A stretch of DNA of 64,000 nt from Dongia_B sp964406155 (GCA_964406155.1 CAYOQR010000012.1:32908-96907); one strand, 5' to 3'; counted from the stretch's first letter, positions 7,941 through 16,993 are shown. Translations and numbers: made by a program. The notes: generated by a model not told the origin, from the letters alone.

Positions 7941-10484
7941 ATGGTGGCTCGGTTTCTTTCCCGATTCGATTCGTATCCGCATGGCGTGTCGCCGGCTGCC
8001 GCCGGCCGTTTCCGGTATTTCCGTGGCGCAAGCCGGGTGCTGCAGCCGGCGCTGTTGGCCGGGACCGCTGCGGCGACGGCCGTCATGACGGCTATGGCCG
8101 CGGCCACGGCCTGGCCGGCGACGGCGCAGGACCTGGCCCCGCCGCCGGTTCCCGTGCCGGAGATCGCCGGCCTCATTCTGCCCGTTCTGATCGGTGCCGC
8201 CGCCGGTGCGGCCGGGAGCGCCTTCTGGCTGGCCCGGCGCACCCGCCTCCGCCTGCTGGCGCTGGAGCATGAGAAGAAGCAGCGCGACCAGGCCCTGACG
8301 GCGGCGCAGTTGCGGCTCGACCAGATGCCGGTCGGGCGCATCGACTGGTGGGAAACCGGACGGCTGACCCTGGACCGCTCGGCCCGCGACCTGCTCGGTA
8401 TCGAGAAAGACGAGATCGAAGCGGCGGATTTCATGGCGCTGCTGGCCGCGCCGGACCGGCCGCTCCTGGAAAAGGGCCTGCTCGATCTCGACGGCGCCAT
8501 GCCGATCGACGTGCTGCTGCGCCGCGAGGATGAGCGGCGCTGGCTGCGGCTGCGCGGCAAACGGCTCGGTCCCTGCCGCGTCCTCTGGGTGGACGAGGTG
8601 ACGGCCTTCGCGACCGAGAAAACCCGGCAGCGCCGCCTGGCTGACGAACTGTCCGAGGCGCTGGATCATCTGCCCTATCCGGTCTGGCGCCGCGATGCCC
8701 AGCTTAACATCACCTATTGCAACCGGGCCTTCGCGCAATTGCTCGATCTCCCGGCCGGCGAATTGCCGCCGCCGGGGCGCGAGGTCAATGCCGCCGCCCG
8801 GGCGCTGGCGCGGCGCACGCAGAAGCTTGGCCTCGCCCAGTCGGAAAGCCAGCAGCTCGTGGTGAGCGGCCAGCGGCGCCTCTACGATTTCCATGAGACG
8901 CTGGTGCCCGAGGGCGGCCTCGTCGGGGTGGCGCTCGATCAGACGGCGCTGGAAGAAAGCCATGCCGAACTGTCGCGCCATATCGCGGCGCATGACGACG
9001 TGCTGCAGAGTCTCGGCACCGGCATCGTCATTTTCGGCCCCGATGCCCGGGTCAAGTTCTTCAACACCGCCTATCTCGAGCAGTTCGGCCTGGACGAGGC
9101 CCTCCTGCGCTCGGAACCGACCATCGAGGAGTTGCTGGAAACCCTGCGGGAGCGCCGGCGCCTGGCGGAACAGGCGGATTTCCGCTCCTTCAAGCGCGAA
9201 TTCGCCCGCCATCTGATGACGGCCATCGCGCCCTTCGAGGAGCTGATGCATGTGCCGAGCGGCGCCACCTTCCGCATGGTGGCGACGCCCCATCCCTTCG
9301 GCGGCGTCATCCTGACCTTCGAGGACGTGACCGACGAATTGGCCATGGAGGCCAATTACAACACGCTGATCGAGGTGCAGAAGGAGACCATCGATTACCT
9401 GAACGAAGGCATCGCCGTCTATGGCGAGGATGGCCGCCTGAAACTCTGCAACCCGGCCTTCATCCGCCTCTGGCGCCTCTCCGAGGAAGATGTCATCAAC
9501 CAGCCCCATGTCTCAAAGATCATCGACCTGGTGGCGAACTTCTTCCCGCGCCGGGGCGACTGGCGCGATCTGCGGCAGCGGGTGATCGGCGGCGTCGCCG
9601 ATCGCGAGCTGCGCAACATCCGGATCGAGCGCAACGACAAGCGCATCATCGACATCGCGGCGATCCCGCTGCCCGATGGCGGCAAGCTCTACAAATACAC
9701 AGACGTCACCGACAGCATCAACATGGAACGGGCGTTGATGGAGCGCAACGAGGCGCTGATCGCTGCTGACCGGCTGAAGTCGGAATTCATCGCCAATGTC
9801 TCCTATGAATTCCGCACGCCGCTCAATGTGATCATCGGCTATGCCGAGCTCCTCGCGCGGCAATATTTCGGCAGCCTCAATCCGCGCCAGCTCGATTACA
9901 GCAACAGCATCCTCGATGCCGCCCAGGGCCTGCTGCTGCTGATCAGCGACGTGATCGACGTCGCCGCCATCGAGGCCGGCTATATCCGCCTGGAGCGCCG
10001 CGAGATCGACGTCCTGGCCCTCATTGATTCGATCCAGCGCCTGTTCCAGCAGCGCGTGCGCAGCCGCGAGCTTGAACTGCGCATCGATTGCGCCATCGAG
10101 ATCGGCGCCGTCTTCGCCGACGAGCAGCGCCTGAAACAGGCGCTCAGCAACCTCATCAGTAACGCCATCGCCGTGGCGCCCTTCGGCGTGACGGTGGTGG
10201 TCGGCGCCCAGCGCGACAGCGACAATCTCTATCTCAGCGTGGCGCTCTCCGACCTGACCGAAGGTGTCGGCGAAATCGCCTATGGCGGCGACATCATCCT
10301 CCCATCGGTCGTCGATTCCACCAGTGTCGGCCGCAGTGCCACCGGCGGCCTTGGCATCGCGCTCGTGAAGACCCTGATCGGCCTCCATGGCGGCCGCGTC
10401 GAAACCGATATCGGCACCGGCTACCGCCGTGTCACCTGCGTCGTCCCGCTGAACGCCAACGCCGCGGGTGTGGCGGCGGATTGA
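7941..10484 (+). CDS. divL: DivL-like PAS-domain sensor with tyrosine H-box
   Basis: An 847-residue membrane-anchored protein with histidine-kinase architecture. Two hydrophobic segments lie in the first ~90 residues, followed by a coiled-coil-like stretch, several PAS-like modules, a dimerisation helix and a HATPase region. The H-box reads FIANVSYEFRTPLNVIIGY: Tyr622 replaces the phosphoacceptor histidine, the hallmark of Caulobacter DivL (Tyr550), which controls CckA and reads DivK. The N-box LSNLISNAI and the G2-like GGLGIALVK are present, but the DxGxG box is degenerate (DLTEGVG). The start at 7941 is chosen because the upstream extension of the frame runs through the ahcY terminator. A cell-cycle scaffold or pseudokinase role is inferred from the family. 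Confidence 0.85.
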   Translation: MVARFLSRFDSYPHGVSPAAAGRFRYFRGASRVLQPALLAGTAAATAVMTAMAAATAWPATAQDLAPPPVPVPEIAGLILPVLIGAAAGAAGSAFWLARRTRLRLLALEHEKKQRDQALTAAQLRLDQMPVGRIDWWETGRLTLDRSARDLLGIEKDEIEAADFMALLAAPDRPLLEKGLLDLDGAMPIDVLLRREDERRWLRLRGKRLGPCRVLWVDEVTAFATEKTRQRRLADELSEALDHLPYPVWRRDAQLNITYCNRAFAQLLDLPAGELPPPGREVNAAARALARRTQKLGLAQSESQQLVVSGQRRLYDFHETLVPEGGLVGVALDQTALEESHAELSRHIAAHDDVLQSLGTGIVIFGPDARVKFFNTAYLEQFGLDEALLRSEPTIEELLETLRERRRLAEQADFRSFKREFARHLMTAIAPFEELMHVPSGATFRMVATPHPFGGVILTFEDVTDELAMEANYNTLIEVQKETIDYLNEGIAVYGEDGRLKLCNPAFIRLWRLSEEDVINQPHVSKIIDLVANFFPRRGDWRDLRQRVIGGVADRELRNIRIERNDKRIIDIAAIPLPDGGKLYKYTDVTDSINMERALMERNEALIAADRLKSEFIANVSYEFRTPLNVIIGYAELLARQYFGSLNPRQLDYSNSILDAAQGLLLLISDVIDVAAIEAGYIRLERREIDVLALIDSIQRLFQQRVRSRELELRIDCAIEIGAVFADEQRLKQALSNLISNAIAVAPFGVTVVVGAQRDSDNLYLSVALSDLTEGVGEIAYGGDIILPSVVDSTSVGRSATGGLGIALVKTLIGLHGGRVETDIGTGYRRVTCVVPLNANAAGVAAD

Positions 10485-10768
10485 GCGACGCTGCAGCTAG
10501 ATCCGTGGCAATGCCTATCAAGGCGGCATCGTCTCGAATGTCGACCCCGCAGTATTGGGCACGATGTAGAAGGCTTCGCTTAAAAATTTGATCGACGTCT
10601 CGCTGTCAAAATCTAGGGGTGGGCGACGGCAGCTATGCGCAAGAACGGGTAGATTCAAACGACTCGTGTAGTGAGCAAGCCGTTTACGATTTTCGCGATC
10701 TTGATAAGATGTTCACTTTTTGTTCTTAATTGTACACCTCCGGACCCGCGACATATGAGAGGTGCGAC
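10485..10768. other. Intergenic region, no gene seen
   Basis: 284 bp between the divL-like gene and the 2H phosphoesterase. It is lower in GC than its flanks, especially 10560-10740, and has no credible reading frame. The AT-rich part just upstream of 10769 probably holds the promoter of the phosphoesterase gene. No strong hairpin or T-run terminator was found. Confidence 0.5.
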
Positions 10769-11350
10769 ATGCAAGGCGAACTGATCTCCGCGACAGGCCG
10801 GCAGAAACGTTTCGACCGATTGTATTTCGGGCTGTTTCCCGATCGCGCCACCGCCGAGCAGATCGACGAAATGGCGTGGCGGTACCAGCGTGCGCATCAC
10901 ATTGACAACGAGCTGCTGGAGGCCAAGCGCCGGCATATTTCCATGCAGCATGTCGGCGACTATGGGCACCTGCGTGAAAAGTTCGTCTTCGCGGCCCAAT
11001 GCGTGGGCATCAGCATTGCCCTGCCGGCTTTCGACATCGTGCTGGAGGAGATTGGCAGTTTCGCGGGGCATCCTACTGCACCTGGCGCGCGGCCGCATCG
11101 GCCGCTGGTATTGCGGGCGCGTGGAGACGGCCTGATCGTGTTGTTCGAGCGCCTCGGTCGCGCCATGCGGCGAAACGGCCTGCGAGCGAACATCCATTTC
11201 GAGCCGCATCTGACTTTGTCCTATGGGCCGCAGATGATTCCGTTTGAGGCGATTACGCCGATCCGTTTCATCGCCCGCGAACTCGTTCTCATCCACAGCG
11301 AGGTGGGGTTGACGCGCTACCACGTGCTCGGTCATTGGCCGTTGCACTAG
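10769..11350 (+). CDS. 2H phosphoesterase / 2'-5' RNA ligase-like protein
   Basis: A 193-residue protein with the two H-x-[ST]-x motifs of the 2H phosphoesterase superfamily (LigT, ThpR): HISM at His56 and HLTL at His147. The starting ATG is preceded by GAGAGGTGCGAC; an upstream in-frame TTG at 10730 has no ribosome-binding site. Members act on 2'-5' linkages or 2',3'-cyclic phosphates in RNA. The true substrate here is unknown. Its end lies 20 bp from the end of a convergent nucleotide cyclase gene. Confidence 0.8.
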   Translation: MQGELISATGRQKRFDRLYFGLFPDRATAEQIDEMAWRYQRAHHIDNELLEAKRRHISMQHVGDYGHLREKFVFAAQCVGISIALPAFDIVLEEIGSFAGHPTAPGARPHRPLVLRARGDGLIVLFERLGRAMRRNGLRANIHFEPHLTLSYGPQMIPFEAITPIRFIARELVLIHSEVGLTRYHVLGHWPLH

Positions 11351-11370
11351 CCATTCTGCCGACGGCCCGT

Positions 11371-12504
11371 TCACGTATCCGGTAGAGTGAAAACAGGGCA
11401 AGGTGCCGCGATACCACGCAGCACATGGTCGCCCAGCGGCACCAGGGTCATGCTGGTCTCGGCGGCGACCGCGCCCGAGATCAGCACCGATTGACCCAGC
11501 GGCCGGCACAATCCTTCCAGCCGGCTCACCAGGTTGACGGCGGGCCCGATGGCGGTGAAGTCCAGCCGGTCGACCGCGCCGATATTGCCCCACAGGATTT
11601 CGCCCAGATGCAAAGCCGCCCCGAAGGGCAGCGGCGGCAATCCTTGTGCATCGCGCTGGGCATCGAGATGCGCCATGCCGGCGCAGGCGGCGCCAACCGC
11701 GCGCAACGCCGCGTCGCAAGCCTCGCTTGCCGTGCCGGTGACCGGGAAGATCGCCAAAACGCCATCGCCCATGAATTTCAGCACCTCGCCGCCGAAGGCG
11801 TGCACGGCGCCGGCGACGCGGTCGAACCAGGCATTGAGAACGGCGATCATCGTCGCCGGTTCGGTTGCCTCCGACATGACGGTGAAGTCGCGCAGATCGG
11901 CGCAGAGCAGCACGGCGCGGATGGTCTCGCCGGTGCCGCGGCGCGACGCACCGGCCTGCACCCGGGCGGCGCTGCGCCGGCCGAGATAGGAGTCGAGCAA
12001 AGCCGCCGTCGCGCCGCGCGCGGCCAATGCCGATATCGGCGCCGCAGCGAAGCGGGCAACCTCGTGCAGACGGTCGGCTTCGGCGGAATCGAACGGCCGG
12101 GTACCGGCCCAGCCCAGGACGGGGGCGTCGGGGCGCTGCTGTTCTGCGGTCGATCCGATCGCATCCCCCAGCACCGGACCGAGCCCGGCCAGCCAGTCGT
12201 GCGCGGCCGCATGACCTCCGCCCGACGCGTTTCCGCCCGAAACGTTTCCAGCTGAAGCATTTCCGGGAGCGCCCGCCGGCATGCCGGCAAAACCCAAGGC
12301 CTCGATGACGGTGCCGGTTTCGGCCCGCCACAGCCAGGTGCGGCGGGCGATGATCGGATGTGGCACGGCGAGCGTCAGGGCGCCGCCGGCCAGCGGCATG
12401 CCATCGGCCAGCAGTCGGTTGCCAAGTTCGGCCAGGAACCGGTCGGGGCCGGGTGATGCGCCGGCCTCGTCCACCAGCCAAGCGAGGGGCGCAGGCAGGT
12501 CCAT
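11371..12504 (-). CDS. Class III adenylate/guanylate cyclase domain protein
   Basis: A 377-residue protein whose C-terminal ~190 residues are a class III nucleotide cyclase domain. LLCADLRDFTVMSE near residue 200 and EVLKFMGDGVLAIFP near residue 245 carry the metal-binding aspartates. The N-terminal half has no clear membrane segment. It contains a glycine/asparagine/serine-rich linker (GNASAGNVSGGNASGG) encoded by three 15-bp tandem units at 12227-12271. The start at 12504 (MDLPAPLAW) is chosen because the upstream frame looks non-conserved. Production of cAMP is the usual activity of this bacterial class, but ATP versus GTP specificity was not resolved. Confidence 0.85.
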   Translation of the reverse strand: MDLPAPLAWLVDEAGASPGPDRFLAELGNRLLADGMPLAGGALTLAVPHPIIARRTWLWRAETGTVIEALGFAGMPAGAPGNASAGNVSGGNASGGGHAAAHDWLAGLGPVLGDAIGSTAEQQRPDAPVLGWAGTRPFDSAEADRLHEVARFAAAPISALAARGATAALLDSYLGRRSAARVQAGASRRGTGETIRAVLLCADLRDFTVMSEATEPATMIAVLNAWFDRVAGAVHAFGGEVLKFMGDGVLAIFPVTGTASEACDAALRAVGAACAGMAHLDAQRDAQGLPPLPFGAALHLGEILWGNIGAVDRLDFTAIGPAVNLVSRLEGLCRPLGQSVLISGAVAAETSMTLVPLGDHVLRGIAAPCPVFTLPDT

Positions 12505-12799
12505 GTCGCGATTATGCCGCCACCATGCAAGACCTGTCATCCGCCGGCCTGTCACCAAAGAGTTTTCGCCCGGAAACATGTCATGTGCTGTCACCAGCAT
12601 GCCCCTGATCGGTGCCGGGGCGATGGTATCGACGGCCCTGCGGGTCTAGTCTTGGTACAGGCGTCCTTGGCACAGGTGCCGGCGGTTCGTCCGAAAGAGC
12701 CTGGCCTTGGCGTTCCTCCACCTGCCGCGACAGGCGGCACAGCCCGTTGCGGCCGCAAACTGTCACAGCCGCAGACCGTCACAACCAGGGAGGAGACCG
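12505..12799. other. Divergent promoter region with a 15-bp tandem repeat
   Basis: 295 bp between the cyclase gene (minus strand) and the SRPBCC gene (plus strand); both promoters should lie here. It contains two adjacent 15-bp copies, CTTGGTACAGGCGTC (12651-12665) and CTTGGCACAGGTGCC (12666-12680), identical at 12 of 15 positions. Several CTGTCA words recur on both sides of it. No gene is supported. Confidence 0.5.
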
Positions 12800-13255
12800 A
12801 TGCCAGAAGACCTCGTCATTCGCCGCGAGACACATATCCCGGCGCCGCCCGCTGCGGTCTTCGCCCTCCTTACCGATCCGCAGAAGATGCTCGGTTGGAT
12901 CGGCACGGAAGCGCAGCTCGAACCGCAACCCGGCGGGCTCTATCTCCTCAATGTCACCGGCGCGCGTTTCGCCCGCGGCACTTTCCGCGAGGTGGTGCCG
13001 GTGCATCGCCTCTCTTACAGCTTCGGCTGGGACGACAGCGAGGCAGTGCCGCCGGGATCGAGCCTGGTCGAGATCGATTTGATCGAGCAGCCGGATGGAA
13101 CCTTGCTGCGCCTGACCCATACCGGCCTCCCCAGTGCCGAGCAATGTGCCGGCCATGCGGAGGGCTGGATTCACTACCTCGGCCGGCTCACCGACCTTGC
13201 CGCCGGGCGCGATCCGGGACCGGACTCCTGGCATGGCCGCACCGGCCAAAGCTGA
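12800..13255 (+). CDS. SRPBCC (AHSA1/START-like) domain protein
   Basis: A 151-residue single-domain protein of the AHSA1-type SRPBCC fold. It begins with the typical strand IRRETHIPAPPAAVFALLTDPQKMLGWIG and ends with the long helix HAEGWIHYLGRL. GGGAGGAGACCG just upstream of ATG 12800 is a strong ribosome-binding site and settles the start. Such proteins bind hydrophobic ligands or act as stress-related helpers; no specific ligand can be named. It faces the beta-propeller gene, which ends 30 bp away on the other strand. Confidence 0.85.
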   Translation: MPEDLVIRRETHIPAPPAAVFALLTDPQKMLGWIGTEAQLEPQPGGLYLLNVTGARFARGTFREVVPVHRLSYSFGWDDSEAVPPGSSLVEIDLIEQPDGTLLRLTHTGLPSAEQCAGHAEGWIHYLGRLTDLAAGRDPGPDSWHGRTGQS

Positions 13256-13284
13256 CCCTTGCCCGTCGTGATGCGGCGCCGGCT

Positions 13285-13920
13285 TTAGCGCTTCGGCCGG
13301 CGCACGGCCCTGATCTTTCCGGTTTTGCCGCCGCCGCAGAAGAAGCGGTCGGCGCCATCGAATTCGAGGCCCGAAACGCCCACGCCCTCCGGCATTTCGA
13401 GCTGCTCCAGGACCTCGCCGGTCTGGGGATCGATGTGCCGCAGATCGCTTTCTTCGCCTTCCCAGGTGGCATGCCACAATTCACCCTCGACCCAGGTGAC
13501 GCCGGTGACGAAGCGGTTGGACTCGATCGTGCGCAGGATCTCGCCCGTATGCGGATCGATCTTGTGGATCTTGCGCTCGCGATATTGCCCGACCCACAGC
13601 GCCCCCTCGGCCCAGGCGAGGCCGGAATCGCCGCCGCTGCCCGGGGCCGGGATGCTGGCCAGCACCCGGCCGGTCTTGGGATCGATCTTCTGGATGCGGC
13701 TCTCGGCGATCTGGAACAGATGCTGGCCGTCGAAGGCCGTGCCGGCATGGGCGGGCACATCGATCGCGCCTTGTGTCTTGCCGCTGGCCGGATCGAGCGC
13801 ATTCAGCTTGTCGCCGGAGGCGAACCAGACCTGCTGGCCGTCATAGGTGACGCCACCCACCTGTTCGACTCCTGGAAAGGGGCCGTATTCGCGGATGATT
13901 TCGGCGGCGGCGCGTTTCAT
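13285..13920 (-). CDS. Beta-propeller repeat protein (YncE/Vgb-like)
   Basis: A 211-residue protein built of short repeats of the form IDPxTGxVLxxI followed by GLAWxEGxLWVG, seen at least four times, which indicates a small beta-propeller like those of virginiamycin B lyase or glutamine cyclotransferase relatives. There is no signal peptide, so it is predicted to be cytoplasmic, unusual for such propellers. The function is not known. It is transcribed alone on the minus strand, convergent with the SRPBCC gene. Confidence 0.7.
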   Translation of the reverse strand: MKRAAAEIIREYGPFPGVEQVGGVTYDGQQVWFASGDKLNALDPASGKTQGAIDVPAHAGTAFDGQHLFQIAESRIQKIDPKTGRVLASIPAPGSGGDSGLAWAEGALWVGQYRERKIHKIDPHTGEILRTIESNRFVTGVTWVEGELWHATWEGEESDLRHIDPQTGEVLEQLEMPEGVGVSGLEFDGADRFFCGGGKTGKIRAVRRPKR

Positions 13921-13976
13921 GTGGCTCTCCCGTGTGCTGATAAGGTGATGGCGCTGCCATCACTAACGATCGCACT

Positions 13977-15197
13977 CTAGCCGGCGAGGAACGGTGCCGG
14001 GAGTAACAAGGTGGTCGCGAAACCCGGCAATGGCGGGGTCATCCAGCGCCGCGCCCGGCCGCGTCCGACGGATTGCACCTTGCCCGCCGATGCCAGCGCA
14101 TCCAACGCCCGCTGCACATTGCGCTGGCTGATGCCGAGTGCCAAAGCGAGCGCCGAGCTTGACCAGGATTCGCCATCGGCCAGGAAGGCGAGCACCGCCG
14201 CATGTCGTTCCTCGACCGGCCGCGCCAGTACGGCCACCTCGCGGACGCGGCGTGGCGTCAGGGCGAATCCGTTCTTCGTCGCGTTGACCCCGGCAATCGT
14301 CCGAAGCATCGCGCGCAGTCGCCCGATCTCGACACGCAATCTCGCACGGTGCGATTCATCGGCCTCCTTGCCGCCGAAAGCCTGGGCCACCAGCCGGTCG
14401 CGCGGGACGTCGCCAGGCCAAGCTTCGCCCAAGGCGCGGGCCAGGGCGAACAGCACCGGACGGCGTGCCAGCGAGACCGTCGTGCCGGCATCCCGCACGA
14501 CATGGCGGCAGGCATCGACGATCAGGGTGCGCGAGGTCTGCAGGGCCTCGACCTCCGCCAGCAGGAGCGGGCGTTCCCTGCCGCGCGCGATCAGGCGGGC
14601 CGCTGGTGTCTCCAGTGCATCCGCCGCCGCGTCGACTTCGGCTGTCAGCGCCGGGATGGCGGCGCGCTGGGCGGCGCGTCGGGCCCGGCTCAACGCCGCC
14701 TCGGCTGTCTTGGCTTTCAGGCGGCGCATGGCGATGCCCGCGACCACCAGTTCATGGGCGGCGCGCAACGCGGGCGGCAGAAGTGCCGGATCAAGGTCGC
14801 CGAGTCCGTGCTCGGCGTCGTCCAGGCGGCCGATCAGCAGCAGGCGCCGGACCCCGAGATAGCGCGCATGGGCGGCATTGACCCGGTCGCCATGTGCTTC
14901 CAGCGTGGCACGTGCCGCATCCAGCCGTGCCGAGGGCCAGGCGAGGTCGCGTGCGGCAAGGGCGATCTCGGCCTCGGCGACCATGCACCTCGCTCGCGCC
15001 ATGGCCTCCTTCGGCCCGAAGCCGCGCGCCGCGCGCCGCAACAGAAGTTTCGCACGGTCGAGGTCGCCGAGCTGCGCCATGGCGATGCCGCGCAGGGCCA
15101 GCGCCGGTGCATCCTCGCGCAAGGCGACCCGGTTCAAGGCACCGAGAGGATCACCGGTGGCGAGGGCGCGCGCCGCCGCGGTGATCAGCGAGTCCAT
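13977..15197 (-). CDS. Winged-helix/HTH regulator with helical-repeat N-terminus
   Basis: A 406-residue protein. Residues 1-200 are alanine-rich helices resembling TPR-like repeats. A middle segment around residues 240-310 (RPVLFALARALGEAWP, then RLRVEIGRLRAML) resembles an OmpR/SARP-type winged helix. A second helix-turn-helix near residues 340-380 reads ALALALGISQRNVQRALDAL. It is transcribed away from the DUF899 gene, and three 14-bp tandem repeats lie between them at 15261-15302. Control of the DUF899-DUF2182 pair is therefore likely but inferred. No known family name is assigned. Confidence 0.7.
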   Translation of the reverse strand: MDSLITAAARALATGDPLGALNRVALREDAPALALRGIAMAQLGDLDRAKLLLRRAARGFGPKEAMARARCMVAEAEIALAARDLAWPSARLDAARATLEAHGDRVNAAHARYLGVRRLLLIGRLDDAEHGLGDLDPALLPPALRAAHELVVAGIAMRRLKAKTAEAALSRARRAAQRAAIPALTAEVDAAADALETPAARLIARGRERPLLLAEVEALQTSRTLIVDACRHVVRDAGTTVSLARRPVLFALARALGEAWPGDVPRDRLVAQAFGGKEADESHRARLRVEIGRLRAMLRTIAGVNATKNGFALTPRRVREVAVLARPVEERHAAVLAFLADGESWSSSALALALGISQRNVQRALDALASAGKVQSVGRGRARRWMTPPLPGFATTLLLPAPFLAG

Positions 15198-15260
15198 CGG
15201 AATCCCGCCACACTTGTCACTCCCACCGTTCGACGGCCCGATCCTAGTCTATCCCTCAAC

Positions 15261-15302
15261 GGCCAACCAGTGCCGGCCAACCAGTACCGGGCAACCAATG
15301 CC
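15261..15302. repeat. Three 14-bp tandem repeats in a divergent promoter
   Basis: GGCCAACCAGTGCC, GGCCAACCAGTACC and GGGCAACCAATGCC lie head to tail, followed by a partial copy (AACCAACCG). They sit between the regulator start at 15197 and the DUF899 start at 15370. An operator for the divergent regulator is possible; a neutral tandem duplication is the alternative. Confidence 0.6.
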
Positions 15303-15369
15303 AACCAACCGCGCAGTCCCGCCGGGATGGGCACGGATGGCAACCCACCGCAAAATAAGGGAGAGAAAC

Positions 15370-16134
15370 ATGACTACGACACATCCAACCGGAACACGCG
15401 AGCAATGGCTGGCGGCCCGGCTCGATCTGCTCAAGGCGGAAAAGGAGCTGACGCGGCGCAGCGACGAACTGGCGCAACGGCGCCAGGCCCTGCCCTGGGT
15501 CCGGGTCGACAAGGAGTACCGCTTCGAGACCGAGGCGGGGAATGCAACATTGGCTGACCTTTTCCAGGGCCGCTCCCAGCTTCTCGTCTACCATTTCATG
15601 TTCGGGCCCGATTACAAGGCGGGCTGCCCCTCCTGCTCCTCGATTGCCGACAGCTTCGACGGCTTCGCCGTGCACCTCGCCCATCACGACGTCATGCTGA
15701 CGGCGGTCTCGCGAGCGCCGCTCGCCAAGCTGCAGGCCTATAAGCAGCGCATGGGCTGGACTTTCCCCTGGGTCTCCTCGCAAGGCAGCGATTTCAACTT
15801 CGACTTCAACGTCGCCTTCACCGCCGAACAGCAGCGTGCCGGAGAGATCGAATACAACTATCAGCGCGCCGGCCATGCGATGGATGCCACCCCGGTTCCG
15901 ACACCGGTCGCCGAATTCGCGGCCCGCTGCGGCACCGACGCGGCCACCTTCTCGCGCGACCGGCCGGGCCTAAGTGCTTTCGTGCTGCAGGATGGTGCCG
16001 TCTATCACACCTATTCCACCTATGCGCGGGGTCTGGACGGCCTCTGGGGCATGTATCAGTGGCTCGACCGCGCGCCGTTGGGGCGCAATGAAGCCGGCAT
16101 CTGGTGGCGCCGCCACGACGAATACGACAAGTAA
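15370..16134 (+). CDS. DUF899 family thioredoxin-like protein
   Basis: A 254-residue member of the DUF899 family, which has a thioredoxin-like fold. Visible family features are WVRVDKEYRFET, LLVYHFMFGPDYKAGCPSCS (a C-x-x-C pair), the segment PWVSSQGSDFNFDF and the C-terminal GLDGLWGMYQWLDRAP. The ATG at 15370 follows AAGGGAGAGAAAC. The DUF2182 membrane protein gene starts 25 bp downstream, suggesting one operon. Function is not established; a redox or stress role is only suggested by the fold. Confidence 0.88.
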   Translation: MTTTHPTGTREQWLAARLDLLKAEKELTRRSDELAQRRQALPWVRVDKEYRFETEAGNATLADLFQGRSQLLVYHFMFGPDYKAGCPSCSSIADSFDGFAVHLAHHDVMLTAVSRAPLAKLQAYKQRMGWTFPWVSSQGSDFNFDFNVAFTAEQQRAGEIEYNYQRAGHAMDATPVPTPVAEFAARCGTDAATFSRDRPGLSAFVLQDGAVYHTYSTYARGLDGLWGMYQWLDRAPLGRNEAGIWWRRHDEYDK

Positions 16135-16159
16135 AGACGATTGGTAACGGGGGCGGGCG

Positions 16160-16993
16160 ATGGGCATCGTCGGCACAATCGGGCGCGGAATGATCACGCG
16201 GCGCATCGCCGCCGACTATGCCTTCTTCGGCGTCTTCGCCTTGCTCTTCGTCGCGAGCACCGCTGCGACGCTCCTCTGGTGCATCGACATGCCGGCCATC
16301 TGCGGCATGTCGATGCCCGGCGGCTGGACCATGTCGATGGCCTGGATGCGGATGCCGGGCCAGAGCTGGCCCGGTGCCGCCCTCTCTTTCCTCGCCATGT
16401 GGACGGTGATGATGGCGGCGATGATGCTGCCATCCCTGATGCCGATGCTGTGGCGCTATCGCCAGGTTGGCGGCCTGGGCGTCGATGGTACAGACCGCGA
16501 TCTCCTGACCGTATTGGTGGTGCTGGGCTATTTCACCGTCTGGGCGGCGCTGGGACTGGCGATCTTCCCGCTGGGTGTCGCCCTGGCGGCCGGGGCGATG
16601 GAACTGCCCGGCCTGGCGCGCGCCGCGCCCATCGCAGCCGGTACCGTCGTTCTCTTGGCCGGCCTGCTGCAGTTCAGCGCCTGGAAGATGCGCCAGCTCG
16701 CTTGCTGCCGAATGGCGGCGCCGGGCGGCGCGTCGCGATCGCATCATGGGGGTGTGGCGAGCGCCGCTTCGGCCTGGCGCCATGGCCTGCATCTCGGTTT
16801 CCATTGCACCTCATGCTGTGCCGGCCCGACGGCGGCGTTGCTCGCCCTCGGCGTCATGGATCTTCGGGCCATGGCCGCCGTCACGGTGGCGATCACCCTG
16901 GAGCGCCTCCTGCCGCGCGCCGCGCGCATCGAGCGTGTCACCGGCGCCGTTGCCGTCATGGCGGGGATGCTGATGATCGCCCAGGCCATCTGA
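16160..16993 (+). CDS. DUF2182 integral membrane protein
   Basis: A 277-residue polytopic membrane protein of the DUF2182 family (predicted metal-binding). Diagnostic features are AMWTVMMAAMMLPSLMPM in the second hydrophobic block, WKMRQLACCRM in the middle and GFHCTSCCAGPTAALLALG before the last helices. The methionine-rich (PAICGMSMPGGWTMSMAWMRM) and cysteine-rich stretches could bind a soft metal such as copper; this is inference. It follows the DUF899 gene by 25 bp, probably in one transcript. Confidence 0.85.
   Translation: MGIVGTIGRGMITRRIAADYAFFGVFALLFVASTAATLLWCIDMPAICGMSMPGGWTMSMAWMRMPGQSWPGAALSFLAMWTVMMAAMMLPSLMPMLWRYRQVGGLGVDGTDRDLLTVLVVLGYFTVWAALGLAIFPLGVALAAGAMELPGLARAAPIAAGTVVLLAGLLQFSAWKMRQLACCRMAAPGGASRSHHGGVASAASAWRHGLHLGFHCTSCCAGPTAALLALGVMDLRAMAAVTVAITLERLLPRAARIERVTGAVAVMAGMLMIAQAI

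Noticed and set aside
10655..12481. A 608-codon minus-strand frame spanning the phosphoesterase and cyclase genes
   Set aside because: It runs out of frame with the cyclase and antisense to the 2H gene, both of which have clear family motifs, so it is a shadow frame.
15261..15302. A CRISPR array
   Set aside because: The 14-bp units are directly adjacent without spacers and no cas genes are present; it is a plain tandem repeat.
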